64,000 bases of DNA from Phyllostachys edulis (Eukaryota > Streptophyta > Magnoliopsida > Poales > Poaceae): assembly GCA_036346405.1 (NCBI GenBank), contig CM070554.1, positions 45,283,058-45,347,057 on the forward strand, given 5' to 3'. The translations under genes were made by a program, and so were the position numbers. The notes beneath the pieces are model-generated. The model saw only the letters and a program-made list of their open reading frames with translations. It was not told the origin of the DNA and ran no database searches. Shown in pieces: positions 12,565-24,283 of this stretch (positions are counted from its first letter, which is position 1; each line of letters opens with the position of its first letter).

Positions 12565-15549
12565 ATGGTGTCTGCACCGTCTTCGCCGCCGGCATCGACG
12601 TCGCCAAATGCATCTGGATGTCCGACGGAAGTGATACGTAGGCGAGATGGCAGAAGAATATCGAAATTGCCTATGGGCCGACTGACCATCATGGAGGTCA
12701 GTGCTTCTAGGGTCCCTCTGAGTCCGAAGATAGTAGCGGCGAGATTCCGGACCATCTGCGGGATACTTGCAAGGGAACGGGTCCCCATCACCACACCAAG
12801 CTGGAAGTCTCTAATGAACGTACAGAGAGGCCAGCTGTGGAGAGAACTTTCAGCCTCGTTCACTATCCCAGAAGCAGACAAGGCACGCGTGGAATGGCAG
12901 GTGTTGCTCACGATGTGTCACGCGTGGAGGACCTTTAAGAGCACGCTTGTCACGAAGTACGTGAACACGAGTCGGACACCCTTCACGAAGTATCAATTCT
13001 TGTCGCGGGAAATATGGGACGCCTTTGTGGCTATGAAGACGACGGCCGAATTTCAGGAGCAAAGTGCGGCGCACAAAACTCTCCAGGCACAAAACACTCA
13101 CCCCCACAGACTCAGCACCGCTGGGTACGTGGGTAAAGCCATGGAATGGGCGGTGGAGAACCAGAATGCAACCGGGCCATTTGCTAGGATCACACATGAG
13201 CGTGCCCTAAGCTGGTTAAAAGCGAGGGCAAAAGTCTCGTCTTCGGGCAGCATCTCTTTCACAAACCCAGCAGACGAGGCAGTGCCCCGACGTCTAGTAA
13301 ATATGTTGAACTACCTAGTTGTTAATAAGTCCATAACTTCATAGTGTCTATAATAACATGATGACCTTTTGCAGCATACATTGACTACCAAATCTTCCCA
13401 ATGCTCCTTCCAAGCAGACAGGGAGAAAGATATACTATCTACGGCCCTGGGAAACAAGGAGCACCCGGGTCGTACACGAGGCATGGCGGTTTACGTACCT
13501 TGGGGTGATGGATTCCGACACGACTCCAACACGTATAGGAGTAGGAAGAGATCCAAGACCGAGCACGACGCCTAGTTGGAACAGGTGCTTATTGCAAAAT
13601 TTTAAGGACAAATAACAAGATTGCAGGATAAAATGAATCAACTCCTCAGCCAGTCGTAAGCCGCCCCTATTATTTTGGGAGCCAGTCCTCCTCAACATCG
13701 GAGTAGCGTTGCGTCCACTCCAAATTCTGAACATGACGATGTCCAATTACCTATCGACAATATCAAGGTAATGTACATCTCTAGAATGCACCAAAGATAG
13801 ACCTATAGGATGCCTTAGCTAATTGTGTATCATTTTGTAGGAGCCGACGCCCTGCAAGCTCCAAGTGAGGATAGTTGGGTCCATTTCTATTGAGGCTGGG
13901 CGGGGGATGGTGTATCCATACCAGGAAGGGGCAGTGCAACACGGTGCCCAGCTGGCACAGGGTTACGCCAGGGTCCAGGTGGACATGGTACATGACAATT
14001 TCATGGCCGTCCCACTGGAGATTCGCCCAAACGAAGACATCAGAACACTAGAGGATGTCATGCACACTTTTATCTAGTGGCCCAAGAAGGACATCGCCCT
14101 AAACTCAGCAGTGCCGCGATCTCGACATGGCCATTTCTCTCCAATGGGACACTTGATGACTCCACCTCATCCTTCGCCTCAAAAAGCCACCTCATCGGTT
14201 CTTATGGAGAAGACACCGAAGGAACAAGAAAAACGTGTCGCCATATCGATTCTCGAGTCGTCTCTCAAGAAGACGTGTAGCGGGCCCATCGTTAAGGCCA
14301 AATCAAAATTGATGAACATTAAGGCAGCTCCCAAGCCCTCGAAATACTCCATCGGAAGTCCGTTGGCCACCGACACAGTATTAAGCTGCGCTGGAGTAGG
14401 TTTCCAGGCTTTGCATGTCTGGTACATGTGGAAGACCCAAGAGAAGGGGTGCGATACTGGAATCACCGTCAGATACAAGGATACACATTTCTTCAACGGG
14501 CTAGGCCACTTCATTGTGGGCTTCAGCGACTTATACGACCTATTCAACCTCACTACCCTCGACGCCTTGCTTCTACAATATTGGACACTGTAAGTGTGTA
14601 CAATCAAGTTCTACATTCACGTAATACCGATAAATATCACAACCCATTGCTTATGTACAGATACATGATGAGAAAAGCCTAGGAATTTTTCGAACCGGTG
14701 GGTTTCCTCGACCCACACGTGGTCTCTATGCAAACCATCGAAGAAGACATATCCTTCATCAAGAAATACATAACGGTGGCATTGCTTCGTCAGAACAACA
14801 AGGACTACATAGTGGTGCCCTTCAACCAGGAGTAAGTGCTTCACTACTTGCTATATAAATTTCATTTGTACATTATACGCAGCACGAACTTAGGTTTAAT
14901 GACTATAGTGACATACAAGAGTAGGTTCCACTATATCCTTTTAGTCATTGTACCAAAGAGGAACAAGGTAATATACCTTGATTCCCTAATCAGCAAAAAG
15001 CACGACTTCAGCATTTTGAAAGGAATACTCGACAGGTATGCTCATTTTCTCCATACATAACTCTATTATAGTTTTCCTTCGTTTGAAATGGCTGAGGATA
15101 ACTTTTTGAAATCATGTAGGTCGTTCATCGCCTATGTTGCTGAAGGAGGATTGTACAAGGGATCGAACGCCACACTAACACACAGGACGCGATTTTCGGT
15201 ACACGCTACAACACAATAATCCTATATCATACTTCATAATAATGCATCTCAAACTGACTATACCTATATATGTAATTCTATTTTCGCAGTGCCGCTAGCA
15301 AAAAATAGATCACCGATGTGCATTCTATGTTTGCCATCATATGGAGCAAATCATTTGTGCTAAGATGAAGGATCCTAAGGTTTATCAATCTCGAAATAAT
15401 TATTTCCTAATTATAAATTTAAATATATATGCTAACCACTTTACTCTTGCTAGCGACAGGACTTGATCATAGATTTAGATGCACTCGTTGCGAAAGAGGT
15501 CGCGAACATTCGAGGGAGGCTCTGTGCCTTCATCAAGACAGATCATTAA
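12565..15549 (+). pseudogene. CACTA TNPA-like and Ulp1-like gene, about 8 exons, broken
   Basis: The first exon (ATG 12565 to about 13330) encodes the plant En/Spm Ptta-type domain: an FKSTLVTKYV block, WDAFVAMKTTAEFQEQS, then HPHRLSTAGYVGKAMEW. Exon 2 (from 13375) continues with DILSTALGNKEHPGRTRG and VPWGDGF. Exon 3 (about 13841-14590) holds the conserved EPTPCKLQV..GYARVQVDMV region and ends in DLYDLFNLTTLDALLL. Exons 4-8 give a C48 (Ulp1-type) cysteine protease-like domain: the histidine in RFHYILLVI, the aspartate in VIYLDSL (about 14925-15033) and the cysteine in RCAFYVCHHM (about 15320-15350). Good GT/AG borders occur at 14590, 14831, 15034 and 15290. In-frame stops at 14075, in exon 4 (about 14680) and in exon 7 (about 15308) make it a pseudogene. 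Exon limits are read by eye. Confidence 0.82.
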
Positions 15550-15823
15550 TGCCAACGGAGAGTTTCACTCCGTCGCTGACACAGAGTTTCACCCCGTCGA
15601 CACCTCTCAACCACCTGCAAAAAATTGATTCAATTGTAATCCAATTGTAACTATAGCGACAATACGAACAAATTCTATTGTAATTTATTTTGAGTAATGA
15701 TCACTTTGAGTTGTCAACAATTAATTATCTGTGTTGTATATGTTTTCTGCATGCTTATTTTCAGAGGGCATGGCTAGCAATTCCTGAGGCTAGCCAAAAA
15801 TTAAAAAAAGTAGTTAGGTATAA
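15550..15823 (+). other. CACTA-1 3' flank of the gene
   Basis: AT-rich stretch after the stop at 15549 and before the subterminal repeats. It probably holds the 3' untranslated region. No further gene is seen. Confidence 0.5.
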
Positions 15824-16276
15824 TGAACTATCACAGACGGTTTTTTGTTAAATCCGTTTGTGAAGGTATGTCGGTTCTATTTACAAACTGTAAAATTAGT
15901 TAGGTATAAAGACCTATCACAAATGGTTTTTTGTTGAAACTGTCTGTGAAGGTATAAATCGTCTATGATATGTAGGATATCATAGATGGTTCTATTTCCA
16001 AACCGTCTGTGATATTCTCAAATCACAGACGGTTTGTAAATAGAACTGTATGTGATATCCTACATATCACATACGGCTTTTAATGGAAACCATCTGTGAT
16101 ACTATACCTTCACAGACGGTTTCAACAAAAAATTGTCTGTGTTATGCCATATCACAGACGGTTTTTGAACCGTCTGTGATAACCGCCTTTTATCACAGAC
16201 ATACAAATTCAGATGGTTCAAAAACCATCTCTGATGACGGTTCCGAACGTCTGTGATGAGCCTCTATGTACTAGTG
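15824..16276. repeat. CACTA-1 subterminal repeats and right terminal repeat
   Basis: Many direct and inverted copies of the TCACAGACGGTTT / AAACCGTCTGTGA motif, ending at the terminal inverted repeat CACTAGTACATAGAGG (minus strand, ends at 16276). Such subterminal repeats are binding sites for the TNPA-type protein in En/Spm. A large near-perfect foldback occupies about 15908-16140, with its centre near 16016. Confidence 0.9.
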
Positions 16277-17835
16277 CAAGTACATGAGTAAAGCAATAAT
16301 ATAATAGTACCTTAGTTGATCCTTTCCTAGTCTTCGGTTCTTTCAAATTATTAGACTAGGATCATAGGGTGTTGGAGAAGGCTTACTTTCTATATAGCCA
16401 AAACGGCTCAAGACCTTTTCCACATAATGGAACTGCAATAGGGTAATCCCATTCTCACTCTTGATCAACTTGGTGTTTAAAATAACATCAGCCTCTCCCA
16501 AATTCTTCATGTCAAAACTTTGGAATACAAATAACTTCACTTCATTGATCACATCAATGTTTGTTCCAAAAATAAGTATATCATCAACATACAAACATAG
16601 AATTACTCCTTAACCCCCACCATAACGGTAGTACACATATTTATTTGCTTCATTTACTGCAAACCCCGCAGATGCCATCACTTAGGTGCTTGTTTGAGAC
16701 CTTACAAAGATTTCAATAACTTGCAAACCTTGCCTTCTTGTTTGAGTATTACAAATCCATCAAGCTGTTCCATGTTAACTTCTTCATCCAACTCTCCAAT
16801 GAGGAAAACTATCTTTACGTCCATTTGATGGACAATAAGACCGTGTGAGGTAGCCAAAGATAGTAGTACTCAAACAGTGGTTAATCTAGCAACATGTGAG
16901 TAAGTATCAAAGAAATCTTTACATTCTTTTTTAGTGTAACCTTTAGCCACAAGCCGAGCCTTGTACTTTTCTATAGTACCATCAGGCCTAAGCATCTTCT
17001 TGACCATTTGCATCCAACTAGCTTACAACCAAATGGACGATTAGTGACTTCCCAAGTTCCATTAATGATAATGGAGTCTATTTCACTACGAACCACATCC
17101 TTCTAGTACTCTGCATCAGGAGATGCACATGCTTCTGAATTGGATTTGGGAATATCATCCACAAGGTACACAGTGAAGTCATCACCAAAAGATTTTGCAA
17201 TCCTTTGTCTCTTGCTCCTTTGAGGAGCTACAACATTGTCACCCTTATGTACGTGTTCGTGTGTGTGTTCAATATTCTCAATAGGAGATATATGTTCAAG
17301 AGTTAAATCATTTTCTTGACTAGGAGATCTATGTGAATCCTTCATAGGAAATAAATTCTCAAAGAAAGTAGCATCCCGAGACTCCATTATCATATTAAGT
17401 GGCATATCAGATATCCCGAATTTAACTACTAGAAAACAATAGCATGTACTATTATGAGTATATTCTAGATAGATATAGTCCATTGTTTTAGATCCAAGTT
17501 TGTGCTTTTTAGTTATTGGAACATTGACTTTCACCAAACACCCCCAAGTGCGCAAATATGAGAGTGATGGTTTTCTCCCTTTCCAACCTTCGTACGGCGT
17601 TACCTCACTATTTTTAGTGGGGACTCTATTCAGGACATGACATGCATTCAACACAGCCTCCCCCCACCATGCCTTAAACATACCCGCAGTATCTAACATG
17701 GAGGAACCCCGAGCGACCTGGTAAGAAGAAAGCAAAGATGCATCAACACACACATGAATATTGGCCCTTGTGTCAACCCACCAATCAGAAGATTGACATG
17801 GTGAAAAGACAGTAGGTAAATTACATACCTAGATG
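16277..17835 (-). pseudogene. Copia protease, integrase remnant and reverse transcriptase
   Basis: Read on the minus strand from 17835. A protease motif WVDTRANIHV (the aspartate is kept; G of the usual D-S/T-G is R) runs into ARGSSM. It is then joined directly to the integrase C-terminal segment DTAGMFKAWWGEA..LNRVPTKN (17103-17700). The integrase zinc region and the catalytic D,D,E core are missing: the deletion point is near 17695-17705, where both sides share Met-Leu. The reverse transcriptase follows from about 17010 ([17 protein letters not shown]) to MYVDDILIFGTN at 16594-16560, which keeps the YVDD active site, and ends at SLMYL-type sequence cut by CACTA-1. There are many stops. Confidence 0.85.
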
Positions 17836-18529
17836 CCCCGGCATTGCCAATAGTCACATTTGCAGAATTCTTCTACCCTGGCTGATTCTTCTTGCCCATA
17901 CGTTTGCGGCATTTCTTGGCCCAATGGCCACTCTCGCCACAACACGAAGCAAATAACATTCTCCATGTTCACTTTCTTCTTATTGTTGTTGGTCCTTTCA
18001 CTACTATAGAAAAGGTTATCACAGAAGGATCAAAATCGTCATCATAGACGTTTTTCTGAACCATCTAACTTTATGGGTCAGTAATGACATGAGGTCATCA
18101 TAGACAGTTTTTGAACCGTTTTTGAAAAAAGCTATCACAGACGGTTCTTGTTTAGAAATGTATGTGAAAATAAACTATCACATATGATTTTTTAGTAAAA
18201 ACTATTTATGATAGTTTTTTCTATTGCAAAAAACTTTTGAATTTTGAGCCAAACCAATCAATTACTGGACAATAGTTTCCATATGCTCTTTCGATAGTTT
18301 GCAAAAAGGTAATTAAAAGATACTCTTTCTCTCTCTCTCTCAATCAATGGCTCACGCTCTGATGAGGACGAGGTCGAGTAGAGGCATCCATCTCGAGCCG
18401 AATTGACCTCCCTTGTCGACCACAGATGGAGGGTCCTCACTGAGAACAAAATCTAACAGGATGGAGGGGACGAAATCAAAGTGAGAACAAAACCTGGAGG
18501 GGGGGATTTGGGGGCAAAACATTGTGCTC

Positions 18530-18810
18530 ACCTAAGGCCAAGATATGGGGTGGCCAGATCTGGCGGTACTGGTCGAACCGCAGTGTCCCGCTCATCGGAG
18601 GTGCCGTGAAACAGTAGGCTACGGACACGTGTCGGCCTCCTGTAGTAGACATAGAGCTCCTATTCGTCCCTCCTCCTCGTCCTCGTCGTCGGCTGCGTCT
18701 CCTCGCTGAACCGTGCTAGGGAATCATGGGCGGTCGCTAGAGCTCGGTGTGGGGAGGGAAGAGGGAGAGACTGACGGAAGACAAAGCGGGGGTGGGTATA
18801 ATATATAAGG
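18530..18810 (-). promoter_or_regulatory. TATA-like promoter and short exon-like stretch in CACTA-2
   Basis: On the minus strand CCTTATATATTATACC (18810-18795) is a TATA-box candidate. About 70 bases on, an ATG (about 18726) is followed after two codons by TAG. The same frame then stays open as a basic arginine/glycine-rich stretch and reaches a good donor, CTTAG/GTGAGC, near 18533. This may be the old 5' end of the element's gene or a captured exon. No family is recognised. Confidence 0.4.
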
Positions 18811-18979
18811 ATAGTGCCAAAACATTTCACCTCCCTCGCAAGCGTTCAAGAATTTCCGTGAATCACAGATGGATTCAAATAAAAACTGTCTGTGATGAAC
18901 TAATATCACAGACGGTTCATATTAAAAACCACTGTGACTCTATGGTTTTACCAAAACTTAGACGAACACAGAAATGCCT

Positions 18980-19130
18980 AAGTCTGTGATTTTACCATGA
19001 CTTGAAATGCCTAACTCCTTGATTTTACCATGACTTGAAATGTCGAATTCCCTGATTTTAGACATTTCAAGTCATGGTAAAAATAACAGAGTTAGACATT
19101 TCAAGTCATGGTAAAATCAGGGAGTTAGGC
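18980..19130. repeat. Palindromic repeat cluster in CACTA-2
   Basis: The 20-base word TTTTACCATGACTTGAAATG occurs twice directly (from about 18990 and 19023) and twice inverted (about 19058-19078 and 19095-19116), joined by CCTAACTC/GAGTTAGG-type arms. The cluster could fold into a cruciform or long hairpin. Confidence 0.85.
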
Positions 19131-20151
19131 ATAGATACTTATCATAGACGGTTTTTAATACAAACCGTCCGTGATGAGGACAGGAAGTCACAGACGGTTC
19201 ATGTTGAAAACCGTCTGTGAAGTATCATAGATGGTTCTATTTAGAACCATCTATTATACTTCACAGACGGTTTTCAACATGAGCCATCTGTGATATTACC
19301 TTTTCACAGATGGTTGTTAGCGTAGCCAGTAACACAGACGGTCCCTAAACAAAAACCGTCTGTGATTGTATTTAATACTAACGGTTTTGCTCAACCATCT
19401 CTGATGCGGCGTCCAATATTAGTCTTTTTGTAGTAGTGTTTTGAAGTTGGTGGTCGGAATGACCTTAGCCTTCCCTTTGAATTTTCCATTGCCAGCGCGC
19501 TGCATAACACTAGCGTTAGACTGTCCCTCTTGTATCTTTAGTGTACCATCTTTTGCCCGAGCTTTCTCCTCAACATCAAGAATAGCAACTAGATCCTCAA
19601 TAAAAATGTTTTTGCCTCTTGTGTTTCAGAGACGTGGCAAAATTTCTCTAAGATGGAGGCAATTTGACAATAATGCCCCCTGCCACAAATTTGTGAGACA
19701 ACTAACAACCAAGATGCACAAGTTCTCTTACTTTAAGCTATAATTGATGAGCCTGCTCGACTACAGAACTGTTATCAACCATTTTGTAGTCATGGTACTG
19801 CTCTATGACATAGAACTCACATTCATCATCTGAGGTAGTGAACTTATGTTCGAGTGCCTCCCACAGTTCTACAGCATTCTTGATGTGCATGTACACATCG
19901 CAAAGTTGGTCAAAAAATTAGGCTTAAACTGCACCCGACAAAAATACTGTCGTAGCCATGTCAAACTCTCTCTGTTTTGCAACAGTATGAGGACCCTCAG
20001 GACGAGACAACACAGCACAAAATACATTCATAGCCAAGAGCCACATTTAGACCCCCGTCTGCCATATCTTGAAATTCACACCAGTGAATTTCTCTGATTT
20101 CAATGCCTCAGCAAAACTAGCAATCACAAAGTGCATATCAGATTTTTGGAT

Positions 20152-21092
20152 TGTTAGAAGTAATTGCACTATTGTGATTATTTTAATTCCTAAAGCAATG
20201 TTCAGTATAAAAGCAACATATATACTAGGCATATTTTCATCTATGAACAATAGCATGATTGAAATATCAAATACACCTATCTCATATATATGTGCAAATA
20301 AAGCAAAGCCTATCACATGAATTCTACTAGCAACAGTAGAGAACATCATCACCACATGACTAAAATCCAATAAGATTTAGCCATGACAAAGCAAATCACC
20401 GTGACTTATAGAAGATCGGTCTGGCGATGGTCATGGTAGAGTCAAATGCGAAGATGACGCGAAGCTGATGAAGAGGGAAGACTTGAGCAGTCACGCGAAC
20501 GCTTCCAAAAACCCTGATTTGCCCCAACCTGTACAGGATCACGTGGGATGTCGGCTTGGAGACACTGCTCTCCCCACGACGGTGCACGCAGATACAAGGA
20601 TGGAGTAGTTGTGGTAGTGTAGCATAGAGGAGTGGACAAAAAATTAGAGATGGTTCTGTATGATTCGTACGATGAATGGAGATGTGTCTCCATATAGAAA
20701 CCAATGACACAAAATAGAAATAAATTCCCATAATCAATCCGCAAACGTTTCGGAAACTGCATTAAACATCATTAATGCATGCCATAATAGCCCAAAATAA
20801 TTAGCGTGATTCAAACGTTCGGTTTGAACCATGGTTATTGTGTTTCCAGTTTGTATACGCACGGATTGCCATGTCGTCATGCAGGTTTATGAGGTGGAAA
20901 AAGAAGTTGCCGCTCCGCACACAACCGGACCCGAAATCGCAACACCCTTCACGCATGGGCCTGCGATGGCGAGGCGAGCACGTGCGTGTAGTCTTCTTTT
21001 GCTTGCTTCAACTAGGTAAAACCAACTCCACCTTATAAGTTGGTCTCTTCCCACCTAGACTAGCAATATGATACTAAGCCTCTCACTATTGT
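20152..21092 (-). repeat. Copia LTR, second copy, lacking its first about 57 bp
   Basis: It matches 21589-22238 plus 30529-30830. On the minus strand it ends TTCTAACA (left border at 20152), and gag starts about 30 bases later. The first bases present in the other copy (30831-30888) are missing, and the LTR joins a gag fragment at 21092/21093. Confidence 0.82.
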
Positions 21093-21588
21093 GATGGAGG
21101 AAATTTGACAATAATGCCCCCTGGCACAAATTTGTGAGGCAACTGACAACCATGATGCACAAGTTCTCTCACTATAAGCTATAATTCATGAGCATGCTCG
21201 ACTACAAAACGGTTATCAACCATTTTGTAGTCATGGTACTGCTCTATGATATACAACTCACATCCATCATCTGAGGTAGTGAACTTTTGTACGAGTGCCT
21301 CCCACAGTTCTACAGTGTTCTTGATGTGCATGTACACATCGCAAAGTTGGTCGATAGTACGCTTAAAATGCACCCAACAAATACTATCGTAGTCGTATCA
21401 AACTCTCTCTGTTTTGCAACAATATGATGTCCCTCAGGACGAGGCAACACAGCACAAAATACATTCATAGTCAAGAGCCACATTCAGACCCTCGTCTACC
21501 ATATCTCGAAATTCACACCAGTGAATTTCTCTGATTTCATTGCCTCAACAAAACTAGCCATCACAAAGTGCCTATCCGATTTTTGGAT
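21093..21588 (-). pseudogene. Duplicated copia gag 5' fragment
   Basis: A second copy of the 5' part of gag, matching 19651-20151 (for example the MASFVEAMKSEKFTGVNFE start at about 21560 and a QLCDVYMHIKNTVELWEAL block). It lies between two LTR copies and breaks off at 21093, at the corresponding gag position 19651. Confidence 0.82.
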
Positions 21589-22238
21589 TGTTAGATGTAA
21601 TTGCACTATTGTGATTATTTTAATTCCTAAAGCAATGTTCGGTATAAAAGCAACATATATACTAGGCATATCTTCATCTACGAATAGTACCATGATTGAA
21701 ATATAAAATACACCTATCTCATATATATGTGCAAATAAAACAATGCCTATCACATGAATTCTACTAGCAACAGTAGAGAACATCATCACCATATGACTAA
21801 AATCCAATAAGATTTAGCCATGACAAAGTGGATCACCGCGACTTACAGAAGATTGCTCCGGCGATGGTCGTGGTAGAGTTAGATACAAAGATGACACGAA
21901 GCCGATGAAGAGGGATGCCGTGAGCAGTCGCGTGAACACTTCCCAAAAACCTGATTCGCCCCAACCCGTATAGGATCACGAGGGACAATGGCTTCAGAGA
22001 CACTGCTCTCCCCGCAACAGTGCATGCCGGTACAAGGATGGAGGAGTTGCAATAGTGCAGCACAGAGGAGTGGACAAAAAAATCAGAGATGGTTCTATCT
22101 CATTCATACAATGAATGGAGATGTGTCTCCATATAAAAACCATCGACACAAAATGGAAATAAATTCCTGTAATCAATTTGCGAACGTTTCGGAAACTGCA
22201 TTAAACATCATTAATGCATGCCATAATGGCCCAACAGA
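21589..22238 (-). repeat. Copia 5' LTR, 3' part (split by CACTA-3)
   Basis: Together with 30529-30888 it forms one LTR of about 1.0 kb. The border at 21589 is TGTTAG (minus strand CTAACA). The segment 22174-22238 matches 20740-20797 of the second copy, which continues uninterrupted where CACTA-3 has entered here. Confidence 0.85.
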
Positions 22239-22660
22239 CACTACACCATGGTATAGTATTAAGGGCAATGCAACTGCCGGGAAAAACTGCGTTCAAAGGC
22301 AATTTATCTGCCGGCAATTAGTTTTCCCGGCACTTATGGCCTGCCTGGTAAAGTGCTGCCGGGAAAAACATTTCCCGATAGATATGTGTATTTCCAGCAG
22401 TTAACTACCCTAGAAAAGTTGATTTTCCCCGGCAGTTATAATTTCCCTGGCAGTTAGCTTTTTCCCGGTAGTTAGAGTTTCCCCGATAGTTAGAGGTATT
22501 GCCGGCAGTTAACCTGCCCTTGATTGTCGTTTTCCCCGGCAGTTAAGTGCCCTAGATAAATTGGTTTTCCCCGGCAGTTAGTTGTTTTCCCAGCAGTTAA
22601 GAGTTTTGCCAGCAGTTAATTGCCCTCGATTGTCTTTTTCCCAAATACTTAAAAGCATCA
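22239..22660. repeat. CACTA-3 left terminal and subterminal repeats
   Basis: After the terminal repeat there are about ten copies of TTTCCC(C)GGCAGTTA in varied spacing. They mirror the right end at 29830-30528. Confidence 0.88.
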
Positions 22661-22992
22661 CTAATCGGGACATTAGACTCTAGATTATTAGACTAGCTAG
22701 AACTAATAGCACATATGCCTCCTCAAAATAGATGCACTTCTAATAACTAGGAATCAAACAGGAGTGAAAGTTCAGACAATTGCTTGAAAGGTAACGTCAA
22801 ATAACTATTATTATTAACTCCACAGATGTTTTCGAACTACAGGTACAATGGTCAGATGGAAAAGCTGAATAAAAACAGAGAATGTATGACGACAATCTAT
22901 TCATTTTTACTGAATATCCACGAAGTTCTACTTAAAGGAATCAATAACAGGAAAAGATCCCAATGATGCATAAAGCAGACCAGATAGGGTAT
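22661..22992. other. CACTA-3 spacer, possible intron of the captured fragment
   Basis: AT-rich, with no supported coding region. It directly follows (minus strand) the recognised exon of the SMP/TEX2-like fragment, so part of it may be captured intron or exon. Confidence 0.45.
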
Positions 22993-23143
22993 CAGTTTCT
23001 CCTTGTCAACCGTAGCTGCAAGACAAAGTGCTTTACACCATGATTCCTTCTCTCAGGAAGTGTCAGCATAAAGAGCGCACATCTTGGTTCCATTGTAAAC
23101 CTCATATTCCTTGCTTTCCAATTTTATAGGATACCTCTTAGCC
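22993..23143 (-). pseudogene. Captured exon of an SMP/TEX2-like protein gene
   Basis: On the minus strand, after a good acceptor (CTTTCAG), a frame reads RYPIKLESKEYEVYNGTK, then a stop where the family has tryptophan (TGG to TGA), then EKESWCKAL and DKEKL. This is the PH-like region found in plant homologues of testis-expressed protein 2 (SMP-domain lipid-transfer proteins at membrane contact sites). Only one exon is recognised, about 50 codons of a protein normally of several hundred. It sits inside CACTA-3, away from any parental gene, so I infer transposon capture. Identity is recalled from the family, not searched. Confidence 0.68.
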
Positions 23144-23831
23144 CTGAAAGTACAGTAGCATACAAACTGAAGAATAGAAGTAAATTATCCTACCAGCCGC
23201 CTTAAACGGCTTAATGAAAGGCACACAAAGTTGCTTGACAAGCACTTCTAACTTCTAAAATAGATTTCCTTCCTATAGGAGTTCCTTCAAGAAACAAAAT
23301 TTCATTATATTTTACTCTTCTACAATGGTTCTAAATAGCTAGTTGCTACAATGTTGGGTAAAATTAAAATGATATGGAATTAAGATGACGATAGTTTCAG
23401 TAAACTCTTAATGAATAGGAAAGCCATATGGTAAAAGTTACCTTAATGATGTACCATACAAACACATGGTATAAATAGTGTGTATATAGTAAAGATGAGG
23501 GAGATGGTGCAGGAGGAGAGATGGGTGATGGTATAAATGTAAGGGTTCTGTTTAGCTAATCTAATTCTAAAACATCAGTATGGTATAATTGTATCATAGG
23601 CACACCTGGAAAGAGCTTCATAGAGAATAGAACAAAACACTATCATGCTACTTCTATGGACATAAATGGTAGGAACGCGCATGGTAATCAGAATGCTCAA
23701 AATTATTCTCTCTAAACATTCCCTCCTTGCTACAGGGTCCTAACAAAAAAAAGCATAGGGGTAAACTTAGAAAGAGCTTCATAGATAATAGAACAAAATA
23801 TTATCGAGGTACTTCCATGGCAGGGATTTAC
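23144..23831. other. CACTA-3 AT-rich spacer
   Basis: No supported gene. The near-identical phrases GAGCTTCATAGAGAATAGAA (about 23615) and GAGCTTCATAGATAATAGAA (about 23775), each followed by CAAAA and a TATC run, mark a short internal duplication. Confidence 0.5.
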
Positions 23832-23915
23832 CTCGGATGTAGAAGGCAGCAGAACACAAGCATCATCTTTGATAATGTCCAGATTGTATACATAGACTCC
23901 ATTCTCGTGGCACAA
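23832..23915 (-). other. Unidentified 84-bp exon-like segment in CACTA-3
   Basis: Minus strand: acceptor CTCCACAG, then exactly 28 open codons (starting LCHENGVYVYNLDIIK), then donor GAG/GTAAAT. Length divisible by three, clean borders and no stop suggest a third captured exon between the SMP/TEX2-like and erlin pieces. I do not recognise the protein. Confidence 0.45.
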
Positions 23916-24283
23916 CTGTGGAGTAATATAGCAGGGGAAAGTATAAACTTAATAAATTTAATAAATGTATTTTTTAGATCTCAGTATATGCAACATGAAC
24001 AATCAATAAGAGCGTTTTTCTAATACCGAACAAGCTGTCAAGCTCTAGTATCAGAGGATATGTATATTACAACAACAAAACCATCTCAAGTACTCAGTAT
24101 AGTATAAACTGTCCATGGATGTTTACAGGTGACACAATTGTAACATATGATCTGGCCACATGGAGTGTATACCTTTGTATATGTATTTTTAGTGAGCTAG
24201 TAATGCAGGTATAAGGTCTCCTATATTGCACAGCTGCATAATAGAAAGAACAAAAAGTTGATTAACTAAAAGGATTCACCAAC

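Larger units (their letters stand above)
10683..16276 (+). mobile_element. CACTA-1, left end missing
   Basis: The right end, read inward on the minus strand, is CACTAGTACATAGAGG, followed inward by dense ACAGACGGTT-type subterminal repeats. The element carries a TNPA-like/Ulp1-like gene. Its left end was not found, because the Tekay-A LTR abuts at 10682, so the rest of CACTA-1 probably lies left of the window. Bases 16277-16279 (CAA) should be one copy of the 3-bp target duplication. Copia reverse transcriptase sequence resumes directly at 16277, so CACTA-1 is inserted in the copia element. No main transposase of the TNPD type is visible here. Confidence 0.88.
17999..19438. mobile_element. 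CACTA-2, short non-autonomous CACTA element (1440 bp)
   Basis: The left end is CACTACTATAGAAAAGG and the right end, read inward, is CACTACTACAAAAAGAC. The flanks are the duplicated target TTT (17996-17998 and 19439-19441). The ends carry ACAGACGGTT-type subterminal repeats. Copia gag continues on both sides. The interior (about 18240-18870) has no transposase. It holds a CT microsatellite (18323-18341) and a TATA-like minus-strand promoter followed by a short interrupted frame. Confidence 0.95.
17836..20130 (-). pseudogene. Copia gag, split by CACTA-2
   Basis: Minus-strand gag begins close to 20125 (SFAEALKSEKFTGVNFKIWQ), a usual copia gag start a short distance from the LTR. A UBN2-type region follows (QLCDVYMHIKNAVELWEAL, about 19890-19830, then EQYHDYKMVDN). 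After CACTA-2 (17999-19438) the sequence resumes with the zinc knuckle CGESGHWAKKC near 17925-17950. One extra T just before the second cysteine codon shifts the frame. Stops occur throughout, so it is non-functional. Confidence 0.82.

Noticed and set aside
15824..16276. Repeated ACAGACGGTT words as an array of regulatory operators
   Set aside because: They are subterminal repeats of CACTA elements, proven by terminal repeats and target duplications in CACTA-2 and CACTA-4.
20047..20370. Minus-strand 107-codon frame with hydrophobic segments upstream of copia gag
   Set aside because: Its first two thirds lie in the LTR and only the end is gag; the apparent membrane protein is chance.
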